From assembly GCA_022843585.1 (NCBI GenBank), contig JALHNJ010000004.1, positions 1 through 64,000 of the forward strand: DNA of 64,000 nucleotides, read 5' to 3'. The notes under the pieces are model-generated. The model was not told the DNA's origin. It saw nothing but the letters and a program-made list of their open reading frames with translations, and did not search any database. Origin of the DNA: Chitinophagaceae bacterium (lineage in GTDB: Bacteria; Bacteroidota; Bacteroidia; Chitinophagales; Chitinophagaceae). Every line of letters begins with the position of its first letter. The first letter of the stretch is position 1. Shown in pieces: positions 37,830-47,964 of the stretch. Position numbers and translations under genes: made by a program.

Positions 37830-40085
37830 TCAGAATGCCCGTTTGTCATCTTCTTCGCCCATAGCAATTTTATATGCTTTAATAAATAATGCACCTAAGT
37901 TTTTGTATGGAGGTATATAATCTTCAAATTCTTTTGCTACTACCATCTTGTCCAATTCTTTCCAGAAAGGAATCCAGTCAATATTATTACCAGTTCTTGC
38001 CTTATCGGTTAAGAGTTGAAAGAAAGGACGGTTCACTTCTGTGGCACCAATTTGTTTGGATGCGATAATATGTGCATCAGGTGCCTTTTCCAGCACATCA
38101 TGAATTAAATGATAACCGCCACAAGAACCCAGGAACACAATTTTTGACGAAGGAAACATTTGCGCAATAGTAGCATCTGCATAGTAGCTATGTCCTCTGT
38201 GAATGGTAATGGATGGATATTCTTTTTTCGCTTCCATGTATTCACACAAAGCTTTTTGTGCTTTTTCGTCTTCTCCACCTTCTTCCGGCAAAGCTCTGTT
38301 CGCATAAATAGTAACTGGCTTCCCTTTAGCTGAATTAATAGTAACCCATTGCTTATTGCTGTTATCTATTCTCCAATTCGCATTACTGAACATATTTACA
38401 AAGCCTCTGAAAATTCCTTGCCCATCTTTATCTCCATAAAAGAAAACCTGCATGATTACTCTGCCGCTATCATTTAATAATGATTTGTTAGGCACTTCAT
38501 AAACCGGCGGAATACCAAGCTCCTTTGTCAGGTCTATTTTGTTTGCTGTGTCAGCAGATAAAAAAAGATTGTTGAGAATTTTATAAATAGCTATTCCTTT
38601 TTTATTATTCTGATTAAGATTGCGTTGATAACATTCCTGCACATTGCGCAACATTTCATTGGCAATAGGTTTCAATGATTCTGCGATACTTGCATAAGAG
38701 TCTGCCACGTCTACTCCATCTTCCAAACCATCCGTTTTCTCCAGGTTTTTTACAAATGCTTTCATCAGGGTATTGGCCGGGTCATCTTCATTGGGGTTGG
38801 TTGATTTAGGAAATGAGCCGAGGAAGTTGCCCAATGTATTGTAACCCGCCGCCATCTTGATCAGTTTGCGGTATTTATCAAAGCTCACTAATGTCAATAA
38901 TGAGTCACCACGGTTGCCAATTTTTTTCATCATTAGTGGATACACACCTTTGGTAAAACTAGAGGTATATATAGACCCGTCTGAAGATACAATCAGATAA
39001 TACAATTCTTCTGCACTTAATGGCTGAATACTTCTGAACCGAACCTCGGCGCCTTCATTATGTAATGCATTTATCGTTGTTATAAAAACAGATTTAGCTT
39101 TATCTTCTAATTTTTTACCAAGCGATTTGTACTCAAACGCAGTATCCTTATTCAATAACCGTTGATAATAATCAATCTGAGTTTTTACCAGCAATTTATA
39201 ATATAGAACAGAATCATCTTTTACATCATCAATATCACGGATCGTTATTTTACCTTTTACAATATTATCCAGAAAAGGAAAATAAAACTGGCCACTTTTA
39301 CTTCTGGCCATAGTGGCAATTGTTTTAACAAATACATCGTCATTAATATTTCTTATCGTAACACCCAACTTACTATTGGAGGCTGCATAGTCATATAATT
39401 GTTTAGGATATTTTCTTGCTACCACCCGTACAAGGCTGTCAGCAAATGGCATAGCCGGATTTTGATACAATGTCAGGAAAGTTTTTGCCGGATTTAAGAC
39501 GCAAAACTTCAGCACCAAATTGTTTTTTGATGCCAGATATCCGGCGTTTTTATCAAAAATACTAGCGCCTAGAACATTGTTTCCCGCATCATATGATAAC
39601 TGACTGATTATACTTTCAATGGATTCATTTTTCCTGTCTTTAGCAACAGATGCTTCAAATGCATTGACGATAACCGGAAGATTTGCAGGGTTTACCTTCT
39701 TATCTGATTTTATTTTCCAGTTTTGTTTAAAATACTTTAGAAGATTTTCAAGACCTGTGAGATAATTAACCTTTAAACGATGGTCTAATACTTTATCCGT
39801 TTCAATCAGGTATTGAATCACATCCACCTTTCTTACCAAAGCCTGTGTAATAAGAAAATTGACATCCTCATCTTTTGAAGGAGTAAAAAGTTTATCGGCT
39901 TTTCCATCGGCTGCCAGAATGGATTTTTGTTCAGCATCTATTGCATCGTGTTTGAGGGCACGGGAAAAAGCAGGCTTAAAAGGCACCGGTATATTTACGG
40001 TATCTGCAATATTAACTCCCTGGGCTTGCACAGCTTCCGCAAAAAAAATCATCAATAAAAGGAAAAGGTATTTGTTCATTGTCAT
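37830..40085 (-). CDS. Secreted hypothetical protein, 751 aa, with caspase-like C-terminal region
   Basis: Signal peptide; C-terminal SITIHRGHSYY ... SKIVFLGSCGGYH. Confidence 0.55.
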   Translation of the reverse strand: MTMNKYLFLLLMIFFAEAVQAQGVNIADTVNIPVPFKPAFSRALKHDAIDAEQKSILAADGKADKLFTPSKDEDVNFLITQALVRKVDVIQYLIETDKVLDHRLKVNYLTGLENLLKYFKQNWKIKSDKKVNPANLPVIVNAFEASVAKDRKNESIESIISQLSYDAGNNVLGASIFDKNAGYLASKNNLVLKFCVLNPAKTFLTLYQNPAMPFADSLVRVVARKYPKQLYDYAASNSKLGVTIRNINDDVFVKTIATMARSKSGQFYFPFLDNIVKGKITIRDIDDVKDDSVLYYKLLVKTQIDYYQRLLNKDTAFEYKSLGKKLEDKAKSVFITTINALHNEGAEVRFRSIQPLSAEELYYLIVSSDGSIYTSSFTKGVYPLMMKKIGNRGDSLLTLVSFDKYRKLIKMAAGYNTLGNFLGSFPKSTNPNEDDPANTLMKAFVKNLEKTDGLEDGVDVADSYASIAESLKPIANEMLRNVQECYQRNLNQNNKKGIAIYKILNNLFLSADTANKIDLTKELGIPPVYEVPNKSLLNDSGRVIMQVFFYGDKDGQGIFRGFVNMFSNANWRIDNSNKQWVTINSAKGKPVTIYANRALPEEGGEDEKAQKALCEYMEAKKEYPSITIHRGHSYYADATIAQMFPSSKIVFLGSCGGYHLIHDVLEKAPDAHIIASKQIGATEVNRPFFQLLTDKARTGNNIDWIPFWKELDKMVVAKEFEDYIPPYKNLGALFIKAYKIAMGEEDDKRAF

Positions 40086-40256
40086 AAGGATAGAATGTCA
40101 AAGTTACTAAGCCCTGCCGATATAGTCCGTTTAACAGGTTTATTATTGATACAGACGCATTTATACACCATAAAGCTGTCTGAACCCGCAAAAATATCAG
40201 CTTTAGCCTCTATACTATTAAGTTATTATTAAGTCTGTGTAAACGGGTATCAGCGA

Positions 40257-40288
40257 TTTCCCTGCCCGATAATTTCAAGTTAGGTTTG
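40257..40288 (+). promoter_or_regulatory. Bacteroidota-type promoter for the response regulator
   Basis: TTTC-N20-TAGGTTTG upstream of the ATG at 40306. Confidence 0.5.
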
Positions 40289-40305
40289 CGAAAACTTTCC
40301 AAGAA

Positions 40306-40983
40306 ATGGACAATAAGCCCAGAAAGGTGCTAATTGCTGACGACGAGCCGGATATTTTAGAAATACTGAAATACAATCTTTCTAACGAAGGGTACGAAGT
40401 AATTACTGCTAAAGATGGCGATGAGGCATTGGAAAAAGCCCGTCGTACCCAACCCGACCTTATCATATTGGATGTAATGATGCCCAAAAAAACTGGTGTG
40501 GAAGTTTGTCAGCTTTTACGGGCACAAGCGATTTTTAAAGAAACATTAATCGTTTTTTTAACTGCTGTTAATGATGAAGGCACGCAAATTAAAGGACTTG
40601 AAACCGGCGCAGATGACTACATAAGCAAACCCATCAGCCCAAGAGTTTTTTTAAGCAGGGTAAATGCACTTTTTCGCCGGTTAAATAAAGCGGATTCAAG
40701 GATTCTCACCATCGAACATCTAACTATAGATCCGGAACGTTTCGTTATAATGGTGGGAGATAAAGAAATCATTCTCGCCAAAAAAGAATTTGAATTACTT
40801 TATCTGCTTGCAGTAAAGCCAGGAAGGGTATTTCTTCGTAATGAAATACTGAACCAGGTTTGGGGCAATGATGTAATTGTAGGCGACAGAACCATCGATG
40901 TTCATATTCGTAAGATCCGGCAAAAACTTGGTATAGATTGTATTACTACAGTAAAGGGAGTTGGATATAAATTTGAGTTATAG
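40306..40983 (+). CDS. OmpR/PhoB-family response regulator
   Basis: ADDEPDILEILKYNL...LIILDVMMPKKTGVEVC; C-terminal winged helix RTIDVHIRKIRQKLG. Confidence 0.93.
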   Translation: MDNKPRKVLIADDEPDILEILKYNLSNEGYEVITAKDGDEALEKARRTQPDLIILDVMMPKKTGVEVCQLLRAQAIFKETLIVFLTAVNDEGTQIKGLETGADDYISKPISPRVFLSRVNALFRRLNKADSRILTIEHLTIDPERFVIMVGDKEIILAKKEFELLYLLAVKPGRVFLRNEILNQVWGNDVIVGDRTIDVHIRKIRQKLGIDCITTVKGVGYKFEL

Positions 40984-41127
40984 ATTTACAAGGTGCAAAG
41001 ACAAGGTACAAGCACCTTATAAAATTGAGGCTCTTAATTGCTAGCTTAATAATCCTTAAACTTTATAGTTAAATGTGGCCGATTAAGCCTTGTATTTCTT
41101 GTTACTTGTCCCTTGTACCTTCGCACT

Positions 41128-42177
41128 ATGTTTTTCACTAAAAATATTTCTCCCCGCCAACTCTCTGCATTTACAGCCTTAGTACTGGCAATACCTATCA
41201 GCTTATTAATTGGATATATTGAAAATAGCTGGAAGATTGGCGCCATCTGTTTTGCCATCATTTTTGCCGGAAGTTACCTGCTTATATCTTTTATACTGGA
41301 GCGGTTTATTTACCGAAAAATAAAACTGATCTATAAATTCATCCATCAAACCAAGGCTACAAAAAAAGAAGAAACCTATTATAAATATGTGTTGCCACAA
41401 AAAGATATTGCCCAGGTAACTGATGAGGTAGAAGCATGGGCAGCCGAGCATGAAGAAGAGGTGCAGATGTTACGTAGTATTGAGCAATTCCGAAAAGAAT
41501 TTTTACAAAATTTATCTCATGAATTTAAAACTCCGGTCTTTGCCATACAAGGATATATTGACACTTTGCTTGGAGGTGCTTTGGCTAACCCGGAAGTAAA
41601 TAAAAAATTTTTAGAGAAAACTGCTAAAAATGTTGAACGTCTTACGCATCTGCTAAACGACCTTGATGAAATTTCCAGCCTTGAAAGAGGGGAACTCGTT
41701 TTATATAAGGAAAATTTTGTGATACAGGATTTGGTAAGGGAAGTGTATGACAGCTTATCTGCAAAAGCAGAAGCTGCAAATATTTATTGCTCCATTAAAA
41801 AAGGTTGCGAGTCTCCTTTAACGGTTTATGCCGATAAATCAAAAATCAGGCAGGTATTGACTAATCTTATTGAGAACTCCATAAAGTATGGTAAGTATGA
41901 TGGCTCTATTGCCGCCAGTATGTATAAAACAGATGGGAAACATATTTTAATAGAAATAAGCGACGATGGTATAGGAATTAACGAAAAACATGTACCCAGA
42001 ATTTTTGAACGTTTTTACCGAACTGAAGAAGGCAGAAGTATTGATGTAACTGGAAGCGGATTAGGTTTGGCCATTTGCAAACATATTGTTGAAGCACATA
42101 ACCAAACAATACATGTACGCAGCAGAGAAAACATCGGCACCACTATTGGATTTACCCTGGATGTAAAGAAAGATTAA
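41128..42177 (+). CDS. Sensor histidine kinase, PhoR-like
   Basis: FLQNLSHEFKTPVFAIQGYIDTL H-box; N, G1, G2 boxes; ATG at 41128 preferred over the TTG at 41113. Confidence 0.92.
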   Translation: MFFTKNISPRQLSAFTALVLAIPISLLIGYIENSWKIGAICFAIIFAGSYLLISFILERFIYRKIKLIYKFIHQTKATKKEETYYKYVLPQKDIAQVTDEVEAWAAEHEEEVQMLRSIEQFRKEFLQNLSHEFKTPVFAIQGYIDTLLGGALANPEVNKKFLEKTAKNVERLTHLLNDLDEISSLERGELVLYKENFVIQDLVREVYDSLSAKAEAANIYCSIKKGCESPLTVYADKSKIRQVLTNLIENSIKYGKYDGSIAASMYKTDGKHILIEISDDGIGINEKHVPRIFERFYRTEEGRSIDVTGSGLGLAICKHIVEAHNQTIHVRSRENIGTTIGFTLDVKKD

Positions 42178-42303
42178 TACCAATCTTTTCCTTCCATGAG
42201 TTAATTAAAGAAAATTATCCCTACACCCTTTGCTATGTTTTATTCACAATTTAATAATATTGGTTTGCAGCCAAAGTATTATACTTTGAGACAACCTATC
42301 TAA

Positions 42304-44544
42304 ATGACTTTCCTCCTTTTTATCGTTATTGTATTATTTATTCTTGCCATCCTGGACTTAGTAGTTGGAGTAAGCAATGATGCTGTAAATTTTTTAAACT
42401 CTGCTATTGGTAGCCGGGTAGCCCGATACCGTACCATTATATTAGTGGCTGCGGCAGGTATTATTCTTGGCTCTATATTCTCCAGTGGAATTATGGAAAT
42501 AGCCCGAAAAGGTATTTTCCACCCAGAGTTTTTTACACTTACAAACCTGATGTGGGTTTTCCTGGCAGTAATGATAACAGATATTATACTGCTGGACGTT
42601 TTTAATTCACTTGGATTACCCACTTCTACAACGGTATCTATCATTTTTGAATTACTTGGAGCAGCATTGATAACAGGGATTCTTATCTCTGTTGAAAAAG
42701 ATGAACCTGTTTCAGCAATGATGAAATACATTAATGCTGAAAGTGTATTAACAATTATTACCGGTATTTTCTTATCCATCTTTATCGCATTTACTTCGGG
42801 TATAATCATTCAATATTTATGCAGGCTCCTTTTTACATTCAATTATGAAGACAAGCTTAAAAAATACGGAGCTTTTTTTGCCGGACTTGGTATCACTTCC
42901 ATCATATATTTCCTTTTAATCAAAGGATTAAAAGGTACCACTTTGCTTGATCCTGCAATGAGAGACTGGATAACGAATAACACCTTACTCATTTTAGGTA
43001 TAATTTTTATAATAGGTTTCCTGGTTTGCTTTTTATTACAAAGAATTGCCTCCGTTAATCCGTTGAAAATTGTGGTGCTAATGGGTACCTTTTCATTAGC
43101 GATGGCATTTGCCGGCAATGACTTGGTAAATTTTATAGGGGTGCCCATTACTGGTTACCTGGCTTTTGAAAATTGGAGGCAAAGTAGTGTTCCGGCCGAC
43201 TAGCATTACCAGGGGTATCTTGCAAGTAATGATGTAATTGTTCCGAATTATATGCTGCTCATAGCTGGTATCATAATGGCACTTACACTCTGGCTTAGTG
43301 CAAAAGCAAAGAAAGTAACAGAGACCGAAGTAAACCTTGGGAGCCAGCATGAAGGAGAAGAAAGATTTAAACCCAATAACGTATCGAGGAGCATAGTAAA
43401 AACTTCTATGCGGTTTAGTAATTTATTTGCCCTAATCGTACCAAGATCTGTTTCGCAAAAATATAACCTGAGCTTCGAAAAAAATAAAATGAAGCAGGCT
43501 ACCGTAATTCATGATAAGCCTGCTTTTGACCTTGTAAGAGCAGCATCCAACCTCGTAATTGCCAGCATACTTATAGCTTGGGCTACATCTATGAAACTTC
43601 CTTTATCCACCACTTTTGTTTCCTTTATGGTAGCTATGGGTACATCGCTGGCAGACAGGGCATGGGGAAGAGAAACTGCTGTTTACCGTGTGGCTGGAGT
43701 GCTAAGTGTTATCGGGGGATGGTTTATTACAGCCATCATCGCCTTTGTCGTATCCGGAATTTTTGCTTTCATACTTTATAAAGCAGAAGCTACCGGTGCT
43801 ATCATTTTGTTGTTGATTGCCGCTATTTATATTATTTCATCGCAGCTAAGATTTGCCAGGAAGGAAAAGAAACAAAAAGAAGGAAATAGCAAGCTAATAA
43901 TATTGCAGGGAACAGATGCTGATATTCTGCAGCAAAACAAAAAAATGGTAACTGATACGTTAAGTGAGATTAACCTGCACTATGGCAATATCCTTGAAGG
44001 GTTAAAGAATAGCGAAACTAGTTCCCTGGAAAAGACATATAAAAAACTGAAGGAGCTGGAAGACTATGGATTTAAACTCCGGGCACAAAGTATCCGATAT
44101 ATAAAAAGCCTCAATACGGAGGAATCCAAACCAGCGGCCATACTTCTTTATAGCACCGACCTACTGCAGGACATCACATATTCCTCTCTTACTCTAAGTG
44201 AAGAATGCCTGCACTATGTAAAAAATCTTCATCGCAATCCCAATCGAGAATTTGTGGTAATTACGGATGAATTAAAAATCAAGATGAATAATTTTATTAC
44301 AACCGTCATCATGATTATTACAGAAAATAAAACTGCTGATATTGAAACCGTTAAAACGGCCCGTGATGATGTTCGTAACTTCCTGAACCTGCAACTTGAC
44401 ACACAGGTTGAACAAATTCAGCAAGCTAAACCGGGAGTAAAACAAGCTATACTTCAAACAAGTATTCTCTTACAAAGCCGCGATATTCTGGCTGTAACAC
44501 TTCGCATACTGAAAATGTATAAAAAGTATTTTCAACAAAATTAA
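42304..44544 (+). pseudogene. Pit-family inorganic phosphate transporter interrupted by one in-frame TAG at 43201-43203 (ORFs 42304-43203 and 43252-44544, same frame)
   Basis: GVSNDAVNFLNSAIGS and AFAGNDLVNFIGVPI Pit signatures in part 1; part 2 continues in frame with DxxRAASNLVIASILIAWATSMKLPLSTTFVSFMVAMGTSLADRAWGRE. Confidence 0.85.
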
Positions 44545-44546
44545 AA

Positions 44547-45689
44547 TTAGCGTAGGGATATCGGAGGAGCAGCATTTTCAATTGAAAATTTTTCTCCAAG
44601 AATACCGGCAATAGTCTGCGCTACCTGAGATTGGTAGAACTGCTGCTCTTCTTTTATTTCACCAACGGAATTAATACCCGGACCCATCAACGCCAGCCAG
44701 GTTTGTGATGACCCTTTAATAAACTGGCCATGAGAAGACCATTTTGAGGCTCTGCTGCCACGGCCATGATCTGTAGTAATAATAAATGTAGTATTATTCT
44801 TATAGCCGGGTGTTGTTTGTACCCAATTCCATAACTCGCCAATCATTTTATCTACCTGTGCTGCTTGTTGCAAATAAAGATCGTATCTGCCCTGATGTGC
44901 AAACTCATCCGTTTCTCCCAAACTTATGTAGGCAAGCCTTGGCTTGTGTTGACGAATATACTCTTTTGCAGTCAAAAAAGTCAGTTGATCATGCCGGGTA
45001 GCAGTTTTATCATAAACGGCTTCGGATTGTACTGCATTAATAATTTGTTGTTGCAAAGAATTGCTTTCCAGGTTTTCGTACCCGCTATTTATCGGCAGAT
45101 TATTTCGTTCTGTATTTAAAATATAGGGAAATACATCCCAAGAAGAAAATATAGCTACCTGGTTTTTAAAGGCCTGCTTACTTTCAAGATATTCGAATAC
45201 ATTAATATGGGGGTTCTTTATTTTCCTATTGGATGAGATTGATATATCTGCAATACCCGTAAACATTTCATTATACCCGGGATATGACAAGGAATAAAGA
45301 TTCGCAACATTTACCTTATTATCATATTGCCTGTTGCCAAGTAGTTGCCCCTTTTTGGCAATTACATTCCAAAAGAAGGGTAATAGTTTTTTTCTCCTTT
45401 CTTCAAATGAAGAATCCCAATATAGCAACTTAGTAGTAGAAGTATCTGGAGTAAACTTTTCTGAATTAATGATTGCCGGATCAGCACCATTAAAAACTTC
45501 CTGCCATCTAAAACCATCTATAGTAATAACTATAAGATTGCTTGCCACAGGAAGTTTGCTTTTAGGGAAATAATTTTTTGATTCCTGCTTATACATCGGT
45601 TGTAGCATTATCATCAATAATGCAGTAGCCCAAATGCTTTTCATGTGTAACGGTTTTACAAAATAAGCAAGCAGATATGAACGTACCAT
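44547..45689 (-). CDS. Alkaline phosphatase-superfamily protein (phosphodiesterase/sulfatase-like)
   Basis: LIVITIDGFRWQEVFNGAD, YPGYNEMFTG, TFIITTDHGRG, ISLGETDEFAHQGRYD. Confidence 0.88.
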   Translation of the reverse strand: MVRSYLLAYFVKPLHMKSIWATALLMIMLQPMYKQESKNYFPKSKLPVASNLIVITIDGFRWQEVFNGADPAIINSEKFTPDTSTTKLLYWDSSFEERRKKLLPFFWNVIAKKGQLLGNRQYDNKVNVANLYSLSYPGYNEMFTGIADISISSNRKIKNPHINVFEYLESKQAFKNQVAIFSSWDVFPYILNTERNNLPINSGYENLESNSLQQQIINAVQSEAVYDKTATRHDQLTFLTAKEYIRQHKPRLAYISLGETDEFAHQGRYDLYLQQAAQVDKMIGELWNWVQTTPGYKNNTTFIITTDHGRGSRASKWSSHGQFIKGSSQTWLALMGPGINSVGEIKEEQQFYQSQVAQTIAGILGEKFSIENAAPPISLR

Positions 45690-45821
45690 TATCCAGAAAT
45701 TATGAAAGCATTAATACTATTGATCCTTTTTACAATTGCATAAGGTTTATGTAATAATAATTTAATCAACGTTTCATCACCAGGACATAGCAGATAACAA
45801 AATTTGTAAAACTCCAGCCCA

Positions 45822-46670
45822 ATGGAAAAAAGACCCGTAGATATTGCTGTAATTTCTGATTTACATCTTGGCACTTATGGCTGCAAAGCCAATGAAATTG
45901 TTGCATACCTGAAAAGTATATCGCCACAACTATTAGTACTAAATGGCGATATTATTGATGCGTGGCAATTCAGTAAACACTATTTCCCTGCTTCTCACAT
46001 GGCTGTTATTAAAGAAATATTTCATTTACTCACTAATGGCACCCGGGTAATATATATAACAGGCAATCATGATGAATTCTTACGTCGCTATGCTGATTTG
46101 GAATTGGGGAACTTGCAACTAACCGATAAAATGCTGATAGAAATACATGGCAAAACAACCTGGATATTTCATGGCGATGTATTTGACAATACAACAAAAG
46201 GAGGTGCAAAGTTCTGGGCCCGGTTAGGCAGTAATGGTTATGCGGTATTGCTGGGCTTTAATAGAATGGTAAACCGATGTTCTAAATTTTTTGGCCGTCA
46301 GCCTGTATCACTTTCCCGGAGATTGATGAAAAGAATTGACAAATCAATTATTCGAACGGATGAATTTGAAACGATGGTTGCCGATTTAGCTATTCGAAAA
46401 AAATATGACTATGTTATTTGTGGGCATATACATCATCCCAAAAAAAGAACGATAGAAACTAGTGAAGGATCTGTTACTTACTTAAATACAGGGGATTGGC
46501 TGGAACATTCTACCGCCCTAGAATATTATAATAATGACTGGCATATTTATACGCATACTGAAACTGCTAAAGCTACCGCCCCCTTAAAAAAACAACCCAT
46601 GCAGGCCGAAGTAATGACCAATGAAATTGCATATTCTCTATACACTCTACAAAACGAGTTTAAGTTATGA
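45822..46670 (+). CDS. Metallophosphoesterase, UDP-2,3-diacylglucosamine diphosphatase-like
   Basis: AVISDLHLGTYG, LNGDIIDAW, YITGNHDEF, ICGHIHHP. Confidence 0.88.
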   Translation: MEKRPVDIAVISDLHLGTYGCKANEIVAYLKSISPQLLVLNGDIIDAWQFSKHYFPASHMAVIKEIFHLLTNGTRVIYITGNHDEFLRRYADLELGNLQLTDKMLIEIHGKTTWIFHGDVFDNTTKGGAKFWARLGSNGYAVLLGFNRMVNRCSKFFGRQPVSLSRRLMKRIDKSIIRTDEFETMVADLAIRKKYDYVICGHIHHPKKRTIETSEGSVTYLNTGDWLEHSTALEYYNNDWHIYTHTETAKATAPLKKQPMQAEVMTNEIAYSLYTLQNEFKL

Positions 46671-47677
46671 AAATATTCTATGCGGTACAGGCTACCGGCA
46701 ACGGCCATATCAGCAGAGCTATGGAATTGCTTCCTTATTTACAGCAGTATGGCTCAGTAGATATTTTTCTAAGCGGCGACAATAGTCACCTTGCTCTTGA
46801 TGCTCCCATAAAATATCGTAGTAAAGGAATTAGCTTATTTTATAACTGTAATGGCGGCCTGGATTATTGGCACATGATAAAAGGGCTACATCCTTTGCGG
46901 ATTCGGGATGAAATAAGGGATTTGCCAGTTGAGAAATATGACGTGGTACTAAATGATTTTGACTATATAACTTCCGCAGCCTGTGCTCGAAAAAAAATCC
47001 CTTCTATTCATTTCGGCCACCAGGCAAGCTTTCTATCTCCGCTAACACCAAGGCCAGCCAAAAAACAAGTAACAGGCGAATGGTTACTGAAACATTATAT
47101 AAAAGCTACACATCATATTGGCTTACATTTTAAATCGTATGACGATTTTATCTTTCCTGCTATTGTAAAAAAAGAAATACTGGAAGCAGACCCTGGTGAT
47201 AATAACCATATCACTGTTTATTTACCATCTTACTGTGAACCACAGTTGCAGGAAGCTTTTTTTGCTTTACCTGATTTTCAGTTTCATATTTTCTCCAAAG
47301 AAACAAAGTCAATAAGAGCTGTAAACAATATAATTTTTCTCCCGGTTGATAAATTACTTTTTAATCAAAGCCTCATTAATTGTACCGGTATTATTACAGG
47401 AGGTGGTTTTGAAACACCTGCCGAAGCCTTACATCTGGGTAAAAAAATAATGACTATACCTATTCGTGGACAGTACGAACAGCAATGCAATGCGGCTGCA
47501 ATGGCTTCGTTGGGAGTTTACCATCTTACTAAAATTGATGAAACGTTTGCCCCTGTTTTCTACAAATGGATAGAGGCGCCTTCTCCAACAGCTGTAGATT
47601 ATGCCAACGTTATTCCCCCTTGCCTGGAACAAATTTTCTTATTGGCGGAGCGATCCTTACAGCAGAAAGCCGCTTAA
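46667..47677 (+). CDS. Glycosyltransferase-family protein (GT28/MJ1255-like)
   Basis: MKIFYAVQATGNGHISRAMEL; IITGGGFETPAEALHLGKKIMTIPIRGQYEQQCNA; 4-nt ATGA overlap with the preceding gene. Confidence 0.82.
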   Translation: MKIFYAVQATGNGHISRAMELLPYLQQYGSVDIFLSGDNSHLALDAPIKYRSKGISLFYNCNGGLDYWHMIKGLHPLRIRDEIRDLPVEKYDVVLNDFDYITSAACARKKIPSIHFGHQASFLSPLTPRPAKKQVTGEWLLKHYIKATHHIGLHFKSYDDFIFPAIVKKEILEADPGDNNHITVYLPSYCEPQLQEAFFALPDFQFHIFSKETKSIRAVNNIIFLPVDKLLFNQSLINCTGIITGGGFETPAEALHLGKKIMTIPIRGQYEQQCNAAAMASLGVYHLTKIDETFAPVFYKWIEAPSPTAVDYANVIPPCLEQIFLLAERSLQQKAA

Positions 47678-47691
47678 CGAATATTCAAAAA

Positions 47692-47730
47692 GGCAAAAAA
47701 AACCACCCCGGCCTGTCTGCTTCGGGGTGG
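47692..47730 (-). terminator. Hairpin with minus-strand T-tract and no minus-strand gene upstream
   Basis: Minus strand CCACCCCG-AAGCAGACAGGC-CGGGGTGGTTTTTTTTG. Confidence 0.55.
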
Positions 47731-47964
47731 CAACTGCTGAGAAAAACTGCATCTTTTTTTTGCTTAACATGAGTGATGCAATCCTGGACGATGGGTAAAG
47801 AACTGATGCAAAGATGTTGTTGGTTTATTATCCTGCTGTTACATCAAGATTAAGTGAAGGTTATTAATCAGTAGGTTATATGCTCAATAAGCATTTATTC
47901 TTAGACCTGAAAAACTTAATATTACTTTATTGTTAAGTTTTGTAGCTTTAAGCAGCTCGCCTCC

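Noticed and set aside
42304-44544. TAG reassigned to a sense codon in this genome
   Set aside because: Other genes in the window use standard stops, including TAG (for example pdxA and atpA-region genes follow the standard code); one internal TAG does not support reassignment.
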